Source of the DNA: Moniliophthora roreri
Taxonomy: Eukaryota > Basidiomycota > Agaricomycetes > Agaricales > Marasmiaceae
NCBI GenBank assembly: GCA_001466705.2
Contig: LATX02000192.1
Span: forward strand, 496,001-560,000
Length of the DNA stretch: 64,000 nucleotides
Direction of reading: 5' to 3'
Part shown: piece after piece, positions 11,573 to 23,775 of the stretch
Layout of the letters: each line of letters opens with the position of its first letter
Numbering within the stretch: the stretch's first letter is position 1
Notes under the pieces: model-generated
What the model was told of the DNA's origin: nothing
The model's database searches: none
Seen by the model: only the letters and a program-made list of their open reading frames with translations
Made by a program: the position numbers and the translations under genes

Positions 11573-13394
11573 TCATGCTGCGACTGGCGCTCGGACTCGG
11601 ACGGCCACCCCTCCGCTCGGATCATCTTCGTCATAGCTCCCTCCAACAAAGCGATATATCACTGGCGGCCTATCCGTCTCTAGTGGAGGCTTTGGGATGA
11701 GTCGTACAACTCCTGGACAGTAGGCAAACATACGTCAATCATAATCAGGGACATTTTTAGACTCGAAAACGTACATACCAGCAGAAATGACAACATTGAA
11801 CCTCTCTTTGAGTCGACGAAAAAGTTCTGGATCGCTCGGAAGTATACTCTCTCCCTGTTGGGTACATATATTTGAGCACATCCAAGAAAATGTTTGGATG
11901 GAACTTACTTTATTAACTAACGCGAACCAAGTTTGATCATGGCAAAGTGCGATATTCGCACCGGGATTCTAGCATGACGGAATAAGATGAGAGACAATCC
12001 GCATTCTCTAAAAAATGACCAGTCACTTACTTCGTAAAGGAGATATTGGTTTATGATCGCTGACAGATGGTAGGGCTGTGTAGGGGTTAGTTTCAGTAGA
12101 ATCTCGGGAAGCGAAAGGTACATACAATGCCTTTCAGGGACGTTTGGCCCGTGTCTAATATGCTCGGCCGGACAGACACCTGAATTCCGCGCAAAAAGAT
12201 GCATTGGTTTGGAATACTGTAATCTTTCGGATGCTCTGCCTTCAGAAGATTACTATTACTGTAGGGAGGTCCGCTGCGTGTTGCTACATTGTTTGTAGGA
12301 CAGAACCGATATTTGCTATCGGGGCTGCCTACGTCTGGAACCATGGTCAGAGAGTTCGCTCCCTCCTTGGCTTGAGAGAGCGAAGCAACGCCCCATGCAG
12401 TGGTCTTATCCACACCGGTGATCAGAATAAGACAATTTCCTCTCAAACGCTGGCATAGTGCACCATTAATATGGGCGTACCAAGCAATGGCATACTGGGC
12501 AGCGTAATCGTGGAAAGAGTCTTCGTTTGAGAGTTCTTCGCGTATGCCACCCTCGGGAAGCACCAGAGTCGCTCCTTCTGTGCAATTGATGTCGAATCGC
12601 AAACCAAAGCCAAATTCCGGAGGGATATGCCCTGTACTGAGCTCCGTAGACGGTCAGTCAACGAGTCTTCAGCTTTGATACTCTAAAAACGTACCGAAGA
12701 GCCGCAACTAGCTCATGATTCATCTCCGTTTCGTGAGACTGTAATCGTGTCTTGCGGAAACCCGACTCTGGATTAGCAACATGTGCGCCTGGAATATATT
12801 GTTTCCATTGTTGTGTGCTTGGTCTATCTGAGAGCGGAATGAATCCCTCGGGAACCCGTTCCACCCCGTTGCAAGGGTGATCAGCGGGTAATAAAATGTT
12901 GAAGAAATATTGGAAACGGCCTTCCTCGTCAACTGCCCCTACATCTCCAATGGAAACACCTCTATTCGCGTAATCCAGTGGTACATTGTCGGGAATACCG
13001 GGATTCCAAAGAGGATACCCTTTCTTTCTTGGGAACAGCATACGTGCATACACTTCGCTTTCATGGAGCTGCAGTGCGGCATTCGGGAGGTGGTCCATTG
13101 ATGATTCTGGAGACATTTAGCTGAATTATTGAATCGGTGTATGCAAATTAACTTTAACTCGCCCTTTGGCTCACAAATGGCACCCAAGTTACTAGTAGCC
13201 TGGAATTCTTCAATATCCCTTGGGGTTGTGAAGTGGGGTGAGACGGTTGCAGCTTGCTCGTCGATTGACTTGGAGGTCAGTTCAATGCTGGTTCTGAAGA
13301 CAAATTAGCTGAATTCTTTGAACAACGTGTATGAACCCGCTTTGACTTACTCTTTGGCCTGACCTGAGCCGAAACATGAAGCGATGACACCCAT
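11573..13394 (-). CDS. GVSIGDVG-family protein B, short tail
   Basis: About 470 residues over eight exons. Exon 1 (13394-13351, 44 nt) reads MGVIASCFGSGQAKE, again a lipidation-type start. A gene-specific exon (13293 to about 13163) adds a linker and needs a GC-AG intron to join the core, so the N-terminus is the weak part of this model. The core has GYPLWNPG, GVSIGDVGAVDEEG, QYFFNILLPADHP, LVLPEGG, IAWYAHING and LITGVDKTTAWGVASL. The small 3' exons encode PYHLSAIINQYLLYE, NPGANIALCHDQTWFALV and GESILPSD, then GVVRLIPKPP and a short acidic tail ending at 11573. No extra C-terminal domain is present. It converges with gene A. Confidence 0.75.
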
Positions 13395-16300
13395 ACCAGC
13401 GGCCTGGACGCTTCACGACGCTCTCTGTGTAATTCTGAAGTGGGGTGAAATGGTTGTGATGGGAGGCAAAGATAGCGATTCAAATTTCACCTATGCAAGC
13501 ACAAATATATGTATGAGTCGACAGCACCCGTCATCTGTCCATCAAACCCGATCACATTGACTTCGTGGGTAGTATGGTTCCTAGGCGTTTCACTGTTTAG
13601 GTCCATGACTAACGTGGAGGATCAGGTCATCAGAACAACTACCGTTGATATACGTCATCTCCTTTTCAGGTTAATATTGAATGCGTTCTAGTATTGGTCT
13701 CCCTTGATAGCGGATGATCAGAGGATGCAAAGTAGCAATACATGTCCTAGGACGGTGGGCTGAAATCAGAATAAGGTGATGATGTGGGCACTCTGGAGTT
13801 TGGATTAGATAAGTTAAAGACCTTGGGTACATTACGCAAAACTGCGGCTTGAAACACTGCAGCGACGATTAACAAGAGTACCCGCATCCATACGGTGTCA
13901 ACCCGCCACGAGAACCTGAGGCGCATGGTTCACATATGACTCGATACATTTCTCAAATCTACCATATCGTTACTATGTGAACTGCTCAGCAAACAAACCT
14001 CAAGACAGGAAAAGGTATGAGCTCGGCTCACCTCACTGCACCATAGAATTCTGATCGAGTACCATCCTCCTGTATGATATGGAGCTTACATATCTCTTGC
14101 TCTAACTCTCCATTGTTCTCCATTAGAAAGGGCAGGGTTAGGACGACGGGCATCTGTAACTGTACCTCTAAGCTTCAACACAACTGTAGACCATGTTCCC
14201 CTCTGAATCAGATTGAAGACGGGAATCCGGAAATGCCATGTCGACAGATGACCTCTAGAAAATGCAGCCAGGTTTCATTTATTGGCTTAGACAATACGAT
14301 TAGATGCGCACGATATGTTAACTGTCCTGAACGAAATAAATCATAAAACACCGTCGTCGCAGAGATACCTTGGCTGTTGCTCTGGGTGCTCCAAGCGCAC
14401 AATAGTATTTACTGACAACCGGGTGAGTATGTTGGAAATCTGTCCTTACAGGAGGCGACATTAGAAGAGAAAGGACCAGCAGGAAAAAACACACCTCGAG
14501 GCAGCTCTACTGACAGAGCACTGTATGAGTTCAAGAGTCCTGTGATGCGCTCGAAAGAATATTTGAGTTAAACCGAGCTTGGAGACTGTTGAACATGGAG
14601 AGCAAGTCGCGTCGGCTGACATCATCCGGCGTTGCTTCTCTTTTTACCACCACTCTCGTTTACAGCCGATGAAATTATCCTCAGAAGAAGATATGGAAGG
14701 GTATGTTTGAATCTTCATTTGGATCAGAGAAGCTGACGATGTTGTAGGGATAAATTGCTCAATCAGACCTGAAGAAAAGGAAGAGTCTGGTGGGCATCCA
14801 CCTGCTCACGGGACAAACACGTCGGCATCATCTCCGAACACAGTACCCTCTGAAATCAGCTTATCGTGACGTTTTTCCTTGATCACGAATCCATTTAGAC
14901 CGACTCGCAGCAATGGTTCAAGGCGGAGATGTCCGGGTATGATTCACAAGTTGGCTCGACTGAACTCACGTTGATCCCTTCTACATGTAGTAGTCAAACT
15001 TCAGTCTGGACTGAGATGGCATCCGAGATAGAGGCTTGAAGATGGGATTTTCATGAGAAGTCCCCTATTATTGTAAAGATCGATTTACCTTGTCTTTTCG
15101 ACCCACTAAAAATGACATATAAACTAGCTCGCGCGACCCCCCGGCACAGAACTAGTTTTCAAAGCACTGGAAACTCAACGGAAGGGCAGCTCTGGAATTG
15201 GAATGATGCTGGTTGGGAATGCAAGTCCATCTGGAGAAGGTCGTCGGAATTGAGCGGATGCAGGTTCAACGGAAGGGATACGATGAATGGGTATTGCGAC
15301 ACTGCAGCATAGCTTCCTAAGCTGTCATGCACCACGGACAGGAGACGCCAACACGGGTACTATCTGTTCCTCGTCGACTAGTATCAGCTCCACTTCACCT
15401 TTTCTCGAAACAGGCGGTTTCGTTCAGGCCCAATGTCGTCGGAAACGTGTCCAGACTCTGCTAAGTACGTCGCGCATTACCCTTACAGCAAATGTTGGCT
15501 GACTGAACCTAGAAATTTTGTCGGAGATGGCTTCCCATACATGCTCCCGCCCTTCTTTCATATCGATCAGTCATGCAAGCCCCATGCTATCGAAGTGTGT
15601 GTCGCCAAGGATCAACTCCGGTACCTTATATAGCTCCTCCAAGTCATCGGCGTCAATACTTTGTTCTTCAATAGGTTGGCTAGGGCACGGATTGCGATAG
15701 GCTGCGAGATCGGCGAAAGAGGTACGTCTATCCTGCATCACCAAACGTTCACTCCTGACCTTGTTCATTGTTAGCAAGGAAAGACCACCAGCACTGGTGA
15801 CACTATCCGCGCTAAGAGTTCTGCCCTGTTTGTCGCTCGGTGGTTCTACCACTCAACATCTCAGAGAAATTTGCAGGCCGGGTAGTATGTGATCTCAATG
15901 GCCTTTGCTCAGCGACTCTGTTTCAAGAAAGTTATTTCAACAAGCCTTTCTCAGTACCATCGAATCTTTTCCATTACGTTCTTCGCTCGCCCATATTCCT
16001 CAATAGCCTGAGCGAGTATAGCCCTACGCCGAGTTGTGGATGATCGTACGCCGGCAAGGATGGTTGCGAAAGGATAGCTGATCCTATCAAATTCGTGGGC
16101 CATGGGGCTTCTACAAGAAGTGTTCCTGCTGGGGAAAGTTTTAGCAGGACTGCCGGGACGAGGAGCCGAGGTTGAGCGGGTTAGGTTTACGTGTTTTGGA
16201 GTTGTTCGTCAATCCATAGAGCACGATTTCTCTGATACTCATGCCTTATGTCCCATATCACTCGTATATCATCCTCGTGCTCCTCAGTGCTGTCTTACTG

Positions 16301-17746
16301 GCCTCTTCGATTCATCTTTGGTGGTACGTTGACCACTCATCGGCTCTGAATTTGGCTCTGGAACCAATGCGCCAAGCAACACAAGCAATGGAATAACCTT
16401 CTAGTGCTAGCAGCGCCGACTTCACGCGACGCTCGTTCCGCTACCTGACCTCGGTTGCTCGAAAACCACAACATGTACCTCATACATACCCCCACCGAGT
16501 CGCGTCTCGCTGTACTCATATGGACAGATGGGATTGCGGGAAGCTAAGGGCCTGGTTAGTTCATAGGTCTCTTTCTCGGTGGTAATGGTACTGACAGGAA
16601 TGACTTCCAGTGGGCCTACTATTTCGTGTTTGAGCGCCATGGAATTCAGCTGCTGGTTCCGACACGGATGATGAAAGTCATGACCCGGTGTTGCACGATG
16701 ATTTCACCACGCACTTCATATTACGGATTTGAATCTGATATGGGACACATTCCCTACACCAATTGGTCTTCTCTCAGGCCTCGTCTCGATGCTGCCGACT
16801 ATACCGTCGTTGATGTCTAGGAGTCATTTCACCACGCTCCTTACCATTCTACACTCGCTGACAGTGAGCACGGCCTGACATAGAGCTTGTTCACCGACCC
16901 GCTAGCGACGACGGTTGCAGTTGCCCGAGGATGGCGTTCGTGTGTCACAGGATCGAGCTTTTACAAGAAACATTACTTTGGCAACATTTTGGCACTACGT
17001 CTATGACGACTTTGGTTTACGTATGCGGGAGTCGTTCGATAGTGCAGAGAGCAATGTCTCAGATGCTCGTGTCTAATCCCCCACGTTGCTCACATATTAT
17101 TATCGTGCCCCTCAAGAGCATCATACCGATCCCCTCGATGCTCATCGTGGATCGTGGTCGTCACTTCAAACGCACTGCACTCGGGAGGATGAGGTTACTT
17201 AATGCTAAGGCCTTGGTGAGCTCGTTATTCTATGGTCGCAATACCAACTCTGTAACGTGTTGTAGCTTAACGGCTTCATGTTCAAGCAGCGCCACTTCTC
17301 GTCCATTAGCTCGTGGTCCTGCTACATAGTCGGAGCCTGGGACCATGTACTTCATTGGATCGCTTTCGGTCTGCGCCGGTGTCAATAACCTTAATGTCAC
17401 CATCACCACGCTCTACCTTCTCACGACTTTGTACTCGGCACCTCTGAAATGTGCCGCAAGTTGGTATAGGTCGAGCGCAATGACTAACGCTCGACTCGCT
17501 CAACAGAACGGACATGCATAGTCTCTCCTTGCCGGAAGGATGTTATGCTCCTGGGCGAAGAAGTGGATCCTATATGATGCAGGCTTTAGATGTGGATTCA
17601 CCGGTCCCACACGACTTGAACCCCTAACCGGTCAACATAATAGATTAATGTAGGATAATGATAGACGACCGAAAATTTTAGATTAACACGAGGCTACTAT
17701 AGTACCAAGCCCGCCAAGCCTCCATCCAAAATGCTACACCTTCTAC
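13395..17746. other. Gene-poor stretch with a duplicated block
   Basis: Over 4 kb with no frame that I can assign. Only the block at 15250-15860 stands out, because it recurs at 20440-20870 upstream of gene C. The rest holds short overlapping frames on both strands and looks like decayed sequence. Confidence 0.45.
15250..15860. repeat. Diverged duplicated block, copy 1
   Basis: This block aligns by eye, with gaps, to 20440-20870. Shared landmarks include gagcatagctt/gcagcatagctt, tttctcg followed by ggttt, gtcggaaacgtgt/agacagaaacgtgt, and a stretch through cctgcatcaccaaac, ttgttcattgttagcaa and actatccgcgctaagagttct. On the minus strand the best shared part reads as ADSVTSAG, NKVRSERLVMQD, which may be the remnant of an exon. 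Both copies lie upstream (5') of a GVSIGDVG gene, so they probably moved together with it. Confidence 0.55.
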
Positions 17747-19932
17747 TCATTCCTTATGCATGCTCAGTATAAGTTGCAGTGCCTCCCAAGCAGCAGCTTC
17801 CTTCGCCCCACCTCTCGTACCCGCTATTCCACCACCAAACTGCCTGCGGTCAACTAGAAGAGAAAAAGCGGCGTAAGCTGTAAGCACGACAAAGAAGCAA
17901 CGAAATCACGAACAAGATACGATTGCAACCCAATCTGACCCATCAGTTTCATAGGTATCATACACAGGTACGATTCCTATGTCTTTGCAATAGTTGTTGA
18001 GACTTTCTTGATGGACCTTCCGAGCTGGCCCTGTGTTAATAAAGCCTGCTGTGTCCTTGTAATAGGGAGATGGCTGATCACTATCGTGTTCGTCCACTTG
18101 TCCGACTGAATTAGAGTCCACTGATTTGTCGGTAGGAGTTGTGCGAATGACGTCAGATACGTCCGTCTGTGCGTTGGCATTGTTGGATGGAGAGCCCTCA
18201 ACTTCCTCCCCCGTTGAGCCGCCCGAAATCTCGGTTGATTGTGACTCGACAGTCTGCGATTCTGTGGGAAGTAGTCGGACAACTCCTAAAAACACATAGT
18301 AAAGTATGCCGTTCATGAGGGGGTCGTTTCGAAAGCATTGAATGCAAACATACCGTTGGAGACAACAACGCTATACTCTTCTTCGACTCGACGCAGAAGT
18401 TCTGTTTCACTCGGAAGATCGGCTTCTTCCTAATGGCACAAGCGTTTCGGTATGTCAGCACAATGAAGACGACAGTAGTAACAAGTACAAAACTTGCATC
18501 TTCAATCAGCGTCCACCAATGTCTATCATGGGTAACCACGACATCTGCATCGGGATGCTGCATTATGAGGATTATCAGCTGCTAGGTCAACAACAGATCA
18601 AGCGGCCTACCTTGTCGAGAAGGTGCTCATTTATCACCGCTAAAGGATGGTACGGCTGGCTTGAGAGATTAGTAGTGGTTTGATTAGATCAAAAAGCTAA
18701 ACTACCTACCAAGCTTTTAGGAGGCACTTGGCTCGTAGTCACGAATTCTGGACTTGCAGTACCGCTCCCCTGATACGGAATGAATGAGCTCTGGTACAGA
18801 ATATCATCTGCACCCAACTTTTGAAGGGAATCAGTTTGCACAGACATGCGAGAAGCCATGCGCAAGACAGGTGACCGCACAGAAACTCGAATACCGCGCA
18901 TAAAAACGCATTGATCCGGAATATCATCATCTTCCAAATGATTCGCTTCCTTCAAGTTATTACGAGGAGGTCCGCTATGAGCCGTTGCACAGCTCACAGA
19001 GTTGAACCAATATTTGCTCTGAGTGTGTGCATTTGGGACCATTGTCATACATACCGTTCCCTTGACGGCATGAGAGAATGAAGCAGCACCCCAAGCAACC
19101 GTTTTGTCCACACCCGTAACCAGGATGAGAGAGTTGCCTCCTAGACGTCGACCGAGGGTGCCATTAACATGGCTATACCAAGATATGGCATTCTTTGCGG
19201 CATAGTCGTCGAAAGCGTCCTCGTTCAGGATATCTTCGCGTGTTCCCCCTTCAGGAAGTATCAGGATCGCTCCTTCTGTGCTGTTGACGTCGAACTGGAA
19301 GCCGTAGCCAAACTCGGGGGGAATCTTTCTTGCTCTGAGCTCGAGTCACTTGGTAAGGTCATCCATATGCATTGATCCAATAATAACACACACCTCAATG
19401 CAGCCTCTAGCTGGCGACTCATCTCAAATTCATGGTATCCAAGTCCCAGCTGTGTCCTATAGATATCCGATTCCGGATGGGCGATATGTGTACCGGGAGG
19501 ATAACTCCTTTTCTTTGTTCCTGGATCGACGGAGAGCGGAGTAAAACCAACGGGGACCCCTCCTGCCCTGTTGAAAGGATGATTGGCGGGTCGGAGGATG
19601 TTAAAAAAGTATTCAAAGCCGCCTTCCTCATCAATAGTGCCCACATCGCCAATAGAGACACCATATTTCCGATATTCGTCTGGCAGGTTCTCAGAGACAC
19701 CAGGGTTCCAGAGAGGATATCCCTTTTTCTTGGGGAGTAGCATTCGCATGTACATGTCGCTTCCGGAATACGGTGCTATATCAGCATCGCCATTCATTGT
19801 TTTGGAAGATGACCCAGTAAAGTTGAATACACCTCCATTGATCACGAAGCCAGATGAGTTTTGGAATAGTCTGTAAGGTAATCGTCTGAATGTCAGAGTA
19901 ACGCGTCAATCGAATTGGACATACCCTCTCAT
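17747..19932 (-). CDS. GVSIGDVG-family protein C with C-terminal dsRNA-binding domain
   Basis: About 585 residues. The start is uncertain: a tiny exon MRG (19932-19925) replaces the lipidation exon, then FQNSSGFVINGGVFNF leads into the core (GYPLWNPG, GVSIGDVGTIDEEG, YFFNIL, LILPEGG, LVTGVDKTVAWGAASF). The small exons encode PYHPLAVINEHLLDK, HPDADVVVTHDRHWWTLIED (followed by a GC-AG intron) and EEADLPSE. After GVVRLLP comes an acidic linker, then a dsRNA-binding domain: LNNYCKDIGIVPVYD, DWVAIVS, an intron (17913-17854, donor gttcgt), then FDRRQFGGG, AKEAAAWEALQLIL, and the stop at 17747. The last exon joins in phase for exactly 36 codons. The dsRBD suggests RNA binding by this paralog alone. 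Confidence 0.78.
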
Positions 19933-20439
19933 GGGAATGCCTAGGACACTTGAGAGGTAGCTTTGGGCATGAGACGAGGGAGATTGGCGACGAACGATGC
20001 ACAGTGACAAGGGAGAGTTCGAGGAAAAAATTTTTACAGCAGTTGTGGTGAGACCATATGGAGTTGGCGCATTGATTACCTGGAGCTCCATTTCAAAAGT
20101 CTTGCAATCATTGATGCAAGAACTAGACAAGACTAGAGTTGAAGTTCGACGCGTAGGGCGTAAGCGGCAACGGCAACGTGGTACTCCGGGTTACGAGTCA
20201 GTAACCCCTTTCCGCCTCCATGGCAACGCCGCAACATCATGACCTCTTTCCAATGATTTTCTTCGTCTTTTCGACTCGCTAAAACGTCTTTCAGACCAGC
20301 CCATATGACTCCTCTCAGCATTTGAATCATTGTGAAGGCATTGAATACTCAACGGAAGAACACGCCGAAAATTGGAACGACGTTGGTTTGAAAATGGGGA
20401 CGCTCGTTGGAAATTGCACAGATGGAGATGAACAACAGA

Positions 20440-20870
20440 AGAGGGTAATGGATGTTGGAGAGAGCATAGCTTCACACAGAAGACACCAGTGGCGGCGATG
20501 CGATTGCTTATCGATCAGCACCACTGCACCCTTTGTATCTTTTTCTCGGGAGAGCTGGTTTTGTCAGCCTCAATGGAGACAGAAACGTGTTGATCCCATA
20601 TTTCTTTCACATCGATGAGCCATCCAGGCCACGTGCTACTGAAAGATGTTTGTCAAGAGTCGTTTCTGCTACCTTACGTGGTCCGTCAAGTCATTGTCGT
20701 TAACACTTTGTTATCGGCGAAGGAGGTACATCCCCATCCTGCATCACCAAACATTCATTCCTGATCTTGTTAATTCTTAGCAAACAAAGGTCATCTATAT
20801 CTCTACCAGCGCTAGTGACACTGTCTGCATTAAGAGTTCTACCTACTTGCTGCCTGGCAGTTGTGTCAGC
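20440..20870. repeat. Diverged duplicated block, copy 2
   Basis: Counterpart of 15250-15860, about 0.5-0.9 kb upstream of gene C. It keeps the cctgcatcaccaaac and taagagttct landmarks, but frames are broken relative to copy 1, so any exon it once held is not maintained here. Confidence 0.5.
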
Positions 20871-20913
20871 TTAATTGACAGCTCATGTGAATCCATTTTT
20901 GGAGTGTACGGAG

Positions 20914-21891
20914 ATGACGTGGCAGTGCAAAAGTTCACATCTTACACTTGAACCATCACCTTCCCATGGTAAGAGGATACACCCATTTGACTGGTTTGTG
21001 TCTAACAAAACACTGGAGATGCTTGACAGAATCATTAGCATACTTCACAAGGCTCCTGCCATGATTCACTATCAATTCCTGCATTTTAAGCTCTGGCTCT
21101 ACTTCTTGTGCACACACCAACATCATGAACTGGCACCCAATACCCGTATGTTCCGTTTTGGGGTTCCCCTTGTGCTCAAGAGAACCCAAAGGCTGTTCAG
21201 CACCGAGGCCGATGCACTTTCCCTTCTCAATCGAGCTCTCCCACGATCACTGTTCATTCCCAGATTGGTCGACTCTTTCCAAATTGATGATGCAACATGG
21301 ACGGTCATGACAAAACTGCCGGGGCGCATGCTGATTGAAGTTGAAGAGGAGAAGCCGCTCACAGTTAATGAGGCTGCACTTCTGGCCGAGGATGTTGGAA
21401 CAGTTGTTGAGCAGCTGTGGAACATTCCACAGCCTAAGGGATGTGAAGGGCAGGTGATGCTCAGCGCTAGCGGTGACGGGCTGCCCCACCCGGAAACGCG
21501 CTACCACGACGCGCACCCGCCGATCATAAAGGGACCCTTTCCGGACACGTGGTCGTTCTATAAGAGCATCATATACATCAAATATATCGCGCGTGAACAA
21601 GTGTCACCTGACATTCGAGGCGCAATCGTCGCTGATAAGATCGGGTGGGTGCACACTGATCTCAAGATGCAAAATGTGCTCGTGGACGACAAGTGTCGCT
21701 TAACCGGGATCATAGACTGGGAGGATTCGGGATGGTTCCCCAGGCATTGGCAGCTCTACACGTTCCGCCTGAAAAGGATTGGGCAGAGACAAGGGATGTG
21801 GCGAGAGCACTGGGATGAAAGGTACAGGTTTGACAGTGTCACTGAACAAGCATACCAGGCTTCATGCAAGGTCGTAGAATACGTTCCGTAA
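20914..21891 (+). CDS. Fungal APH-like phosphotransferase/kinase
   Basis: A single open frame gives 325 residues from the ATG at 20914; the open frame reaches slightly further up without an ATG. Features typical of Agaricomycete aminoglycoside-phosphotransferase-fold proteins are FRFGVPLVLKRT (strand with the ATP-binding lysine), TEADALSLLN, RLVDSFQIDDATWTVMTKLPGR, then the catalytic loop HTDLKMQNVLV and the metal-binding GIIDWEDSGWFPRHWQL. HTD replaces HGD, which occurs in fungal members. These proteins phosphorylate small molecules in general; the substrate is unknown. It lies between genes C and D, on the opposite strand to both. The frame appears intact and complete in length. Confidence 0.85.
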   Translation: MTWQCKSSHLTLEPSPSHGKRIHPFDWFVSNKTLEMLDRIISILHKAPAMIHYQFLHFKLWLYFLCTHQHHELAPNTRMFRFGVPLVLKRTQRLFSTEADALSLLNRALPRSLFIPRLVDSFQIDDATWTVMTKLPGRMLIEVEEEKPLTVNEAALLAEDVGTVVEQLWNIPQPKGCEGQVMLSASGDGLPHPETRYHDAHPPIIKGPFPDTWSFYKSIIYIKYIAREQVSPDIRGAIVADKIGWVHTDLKMQNVLVDDKCRLTGIIDWEDSGWFPRHWQLYTFRLKRIGQRQGMWREHWDERYRFDSVTEQAYQASCKVVEYVP

Positions 21892-22038
21892 TGATAAATG
21901 TGTACATGCGTACAGTGCACGAGAAGTGCAACATCAACCTACTCATAGCGCTTTCATGATGGACAAGGCGTATTCTAAGCTCAAAGCTCAAAGGTAATTA
22001 GTGAGTAAAGGCAAAGAGTCATCTAAGTTATGAGTGCT

Positions 22039-22324
22039 CTAGGTTATCAGAAGCTGACCAGGTGGTATGGGTGGGTGAGGTAGGAGACATCGTCCCGGAC
22101 AGAAGTGACAGGCGGCGAGAGACGATGCCGCCAGAGATCTGTAAGCGACGCGGTCAGAGGCAGCGTAAGGCGACGCGACGGAAGCCAGACAGGACATGAC
22201 AGGTACGTCGCGACGCACACTCCACGCTCCTAGCCTGGAGGCCCACTCCTTGAGGAGCTTGTCTTCCGCATCGTCGTAAGCGACGCGGTATTTCGCCAAA
22301 TCTGCCAGGTGCTTTTCCCAAACA
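22039..22324. other. GC-rich segment abutting truncated gene D
   Basis: This segment is visibly more GC-rich than its surroundings and holds repeated gtaagcgacgcggt words (near 22141 and 22274). It sits exactly where the last exons of gene D should be. An 86-codon frame on the minus strand has no known motif. It may be foreign sequence that replaced the 3' end of gene D. Confidence 0.4.
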
Positions 22325-23775
22325 TCAAGTGCTCATAGCAACATCAGGATAATCCACGATATACTGTATGAAAAGAGCACGCATGGCTTGCAGTGAGTGG
22401 ATACCTTATCAAGATGTTTGTTTATGACCGCTGAAGGATGGTAGGGCTATAGGTACGTTTAGGGAATAGTCGAGGAATCAAATAGGTCAGGAACACTCAC
22501 GAGGCTTTTGGAGGGGACTTGATCGGTATCCACAAACACAAAGGGTTCTAAGTTTTTGGAACGGCGGGTTTTAAAGGGAATGTAAGAACTTGGTGACAGA
22601 AGGTCTCGCATAGGCAAGTTTCGAAGGGAGTGAGTCTTTACGGACATACGAGAACCCCCCTTTTTTGCGACAGGAAGGACTGAGGGCCGCACAGAAACCC
22701 GAATTCCGCGCACAAAGACGCACCGATTCGGGTCATTATCTTCGGTAGGTCCCGAATCCCCTAAGTTGTTGTGCGGAGGTCCGGTAAGTGCTGCCGCATA
22801 ATGCACTGAACGAAACCAATATTTGCTCTGGGTGCGTGTGTCCGGCACCATGGTCAGGCAAACGGATCCTTTCTCGGCTTGGTGAAACGCAGCAACACCC
22901 CAGGCTGTAGCTTTGTCAACCCCTGTGACCAGAAGAAGAGAATTCCCTCCTAGGCGCCGACCCAGAACACCATTGATATGCGCATACCAAGATATGGCAT
23001 TTCTTGCAGCGTAATCGTAGAAAATGTCCTCGTTTTGAATATCTTCGCGTATACCGCCCTCGGGGAGGACAAGGATCGCTCCTTCTGAGCTGTTGGCATC
23101 GAATTGGAACCCACAGCCGAACTCTGGCGGGACTTTCCCTATTCTGAGTTTCGGTCAGATTGGGTCACGGTAGGATTAAGAAACGCACCGTAATGCAATC
23201 TTCACTTCACGACTCATCTCAAACTCTTCCAGCTGCGTCTTGCAGATGTCAGATTCTGGGTTGGCGATATGCGTACCCGGAGCATATTGGTTTGACCGCC
23301 TCTCTGTGCATAGATCGAGCGAACGACTGGCCGAAAGTGGACTAAACCCAGTAGGGACCCGTTGAGCTCCGCCATTAGAAGGGTGGTTGGCAGGTAACAG
23401 GATGTTGAAGAAGTATTGAAAACCTCCATCCTCGTCGATTGTCCCCACGTCGCCAATAGAAACACCTGTCTTGCGATATTCCGACGGCAGATCGTCGGAG
23501 ACGCCGGGATTCCAAAGAGGATAGCCTTTCTTTTTGTTCGGCAACATGCGGGCATAGACCTCGCTATCCGAGCATTGTAATGTTATATCGTTGCTCCCAG
23601 TTGTTCTTGGCGACTCGCTAGCACTACTAGCAGCGTTGAACACACCGCCATTGATTACAAATCCAGATGAGTTCGAAAATAAACTGGGAACGATTCAGTT
23701 AAATTTTGAAACAAGGGCTGATAGCGCTCACCCTTTTGTTCGATCTGTGCCAAAACATGAGCATATGCCCCCCAT
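22325..23775 (-). CDS. GVSIGDVG-family protein D, C-terminally truncated
   Basis: Five exons (23775-23732, 23683-23189, 23143-22501, 22446-22405, then from about 22363 to 22325) give about 420 residues. Exon 1 is 44 nt and reads MGGICSCFGTDRTKG, nearly the same start as gene A. Then come GFVINGGVFN, GYPLWNPG, GVSIGDVGTIDEDG, QYFFNILLPANHP, LVLPEGG, ISWYAHING and LVTGVDKATAWGVAAF. The next small exon reads PYHPSAVINKHLDK, one codon shorter than in its relatives. What follows reads YPDVAMST and stops, where others continue THDxHW. The later conserved exons and any output module are missing. It may still be expressed as a core-only protein or be a young pseudogene. Confidence 0.65.

Noticed and set aside
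15571..15852. A 93-codon minus-strand gene
   Set aside because: Part of it is shared with 20640-20870, but frames are not conserved between copies. It is kept only as a possible exon remnant in a repeat.
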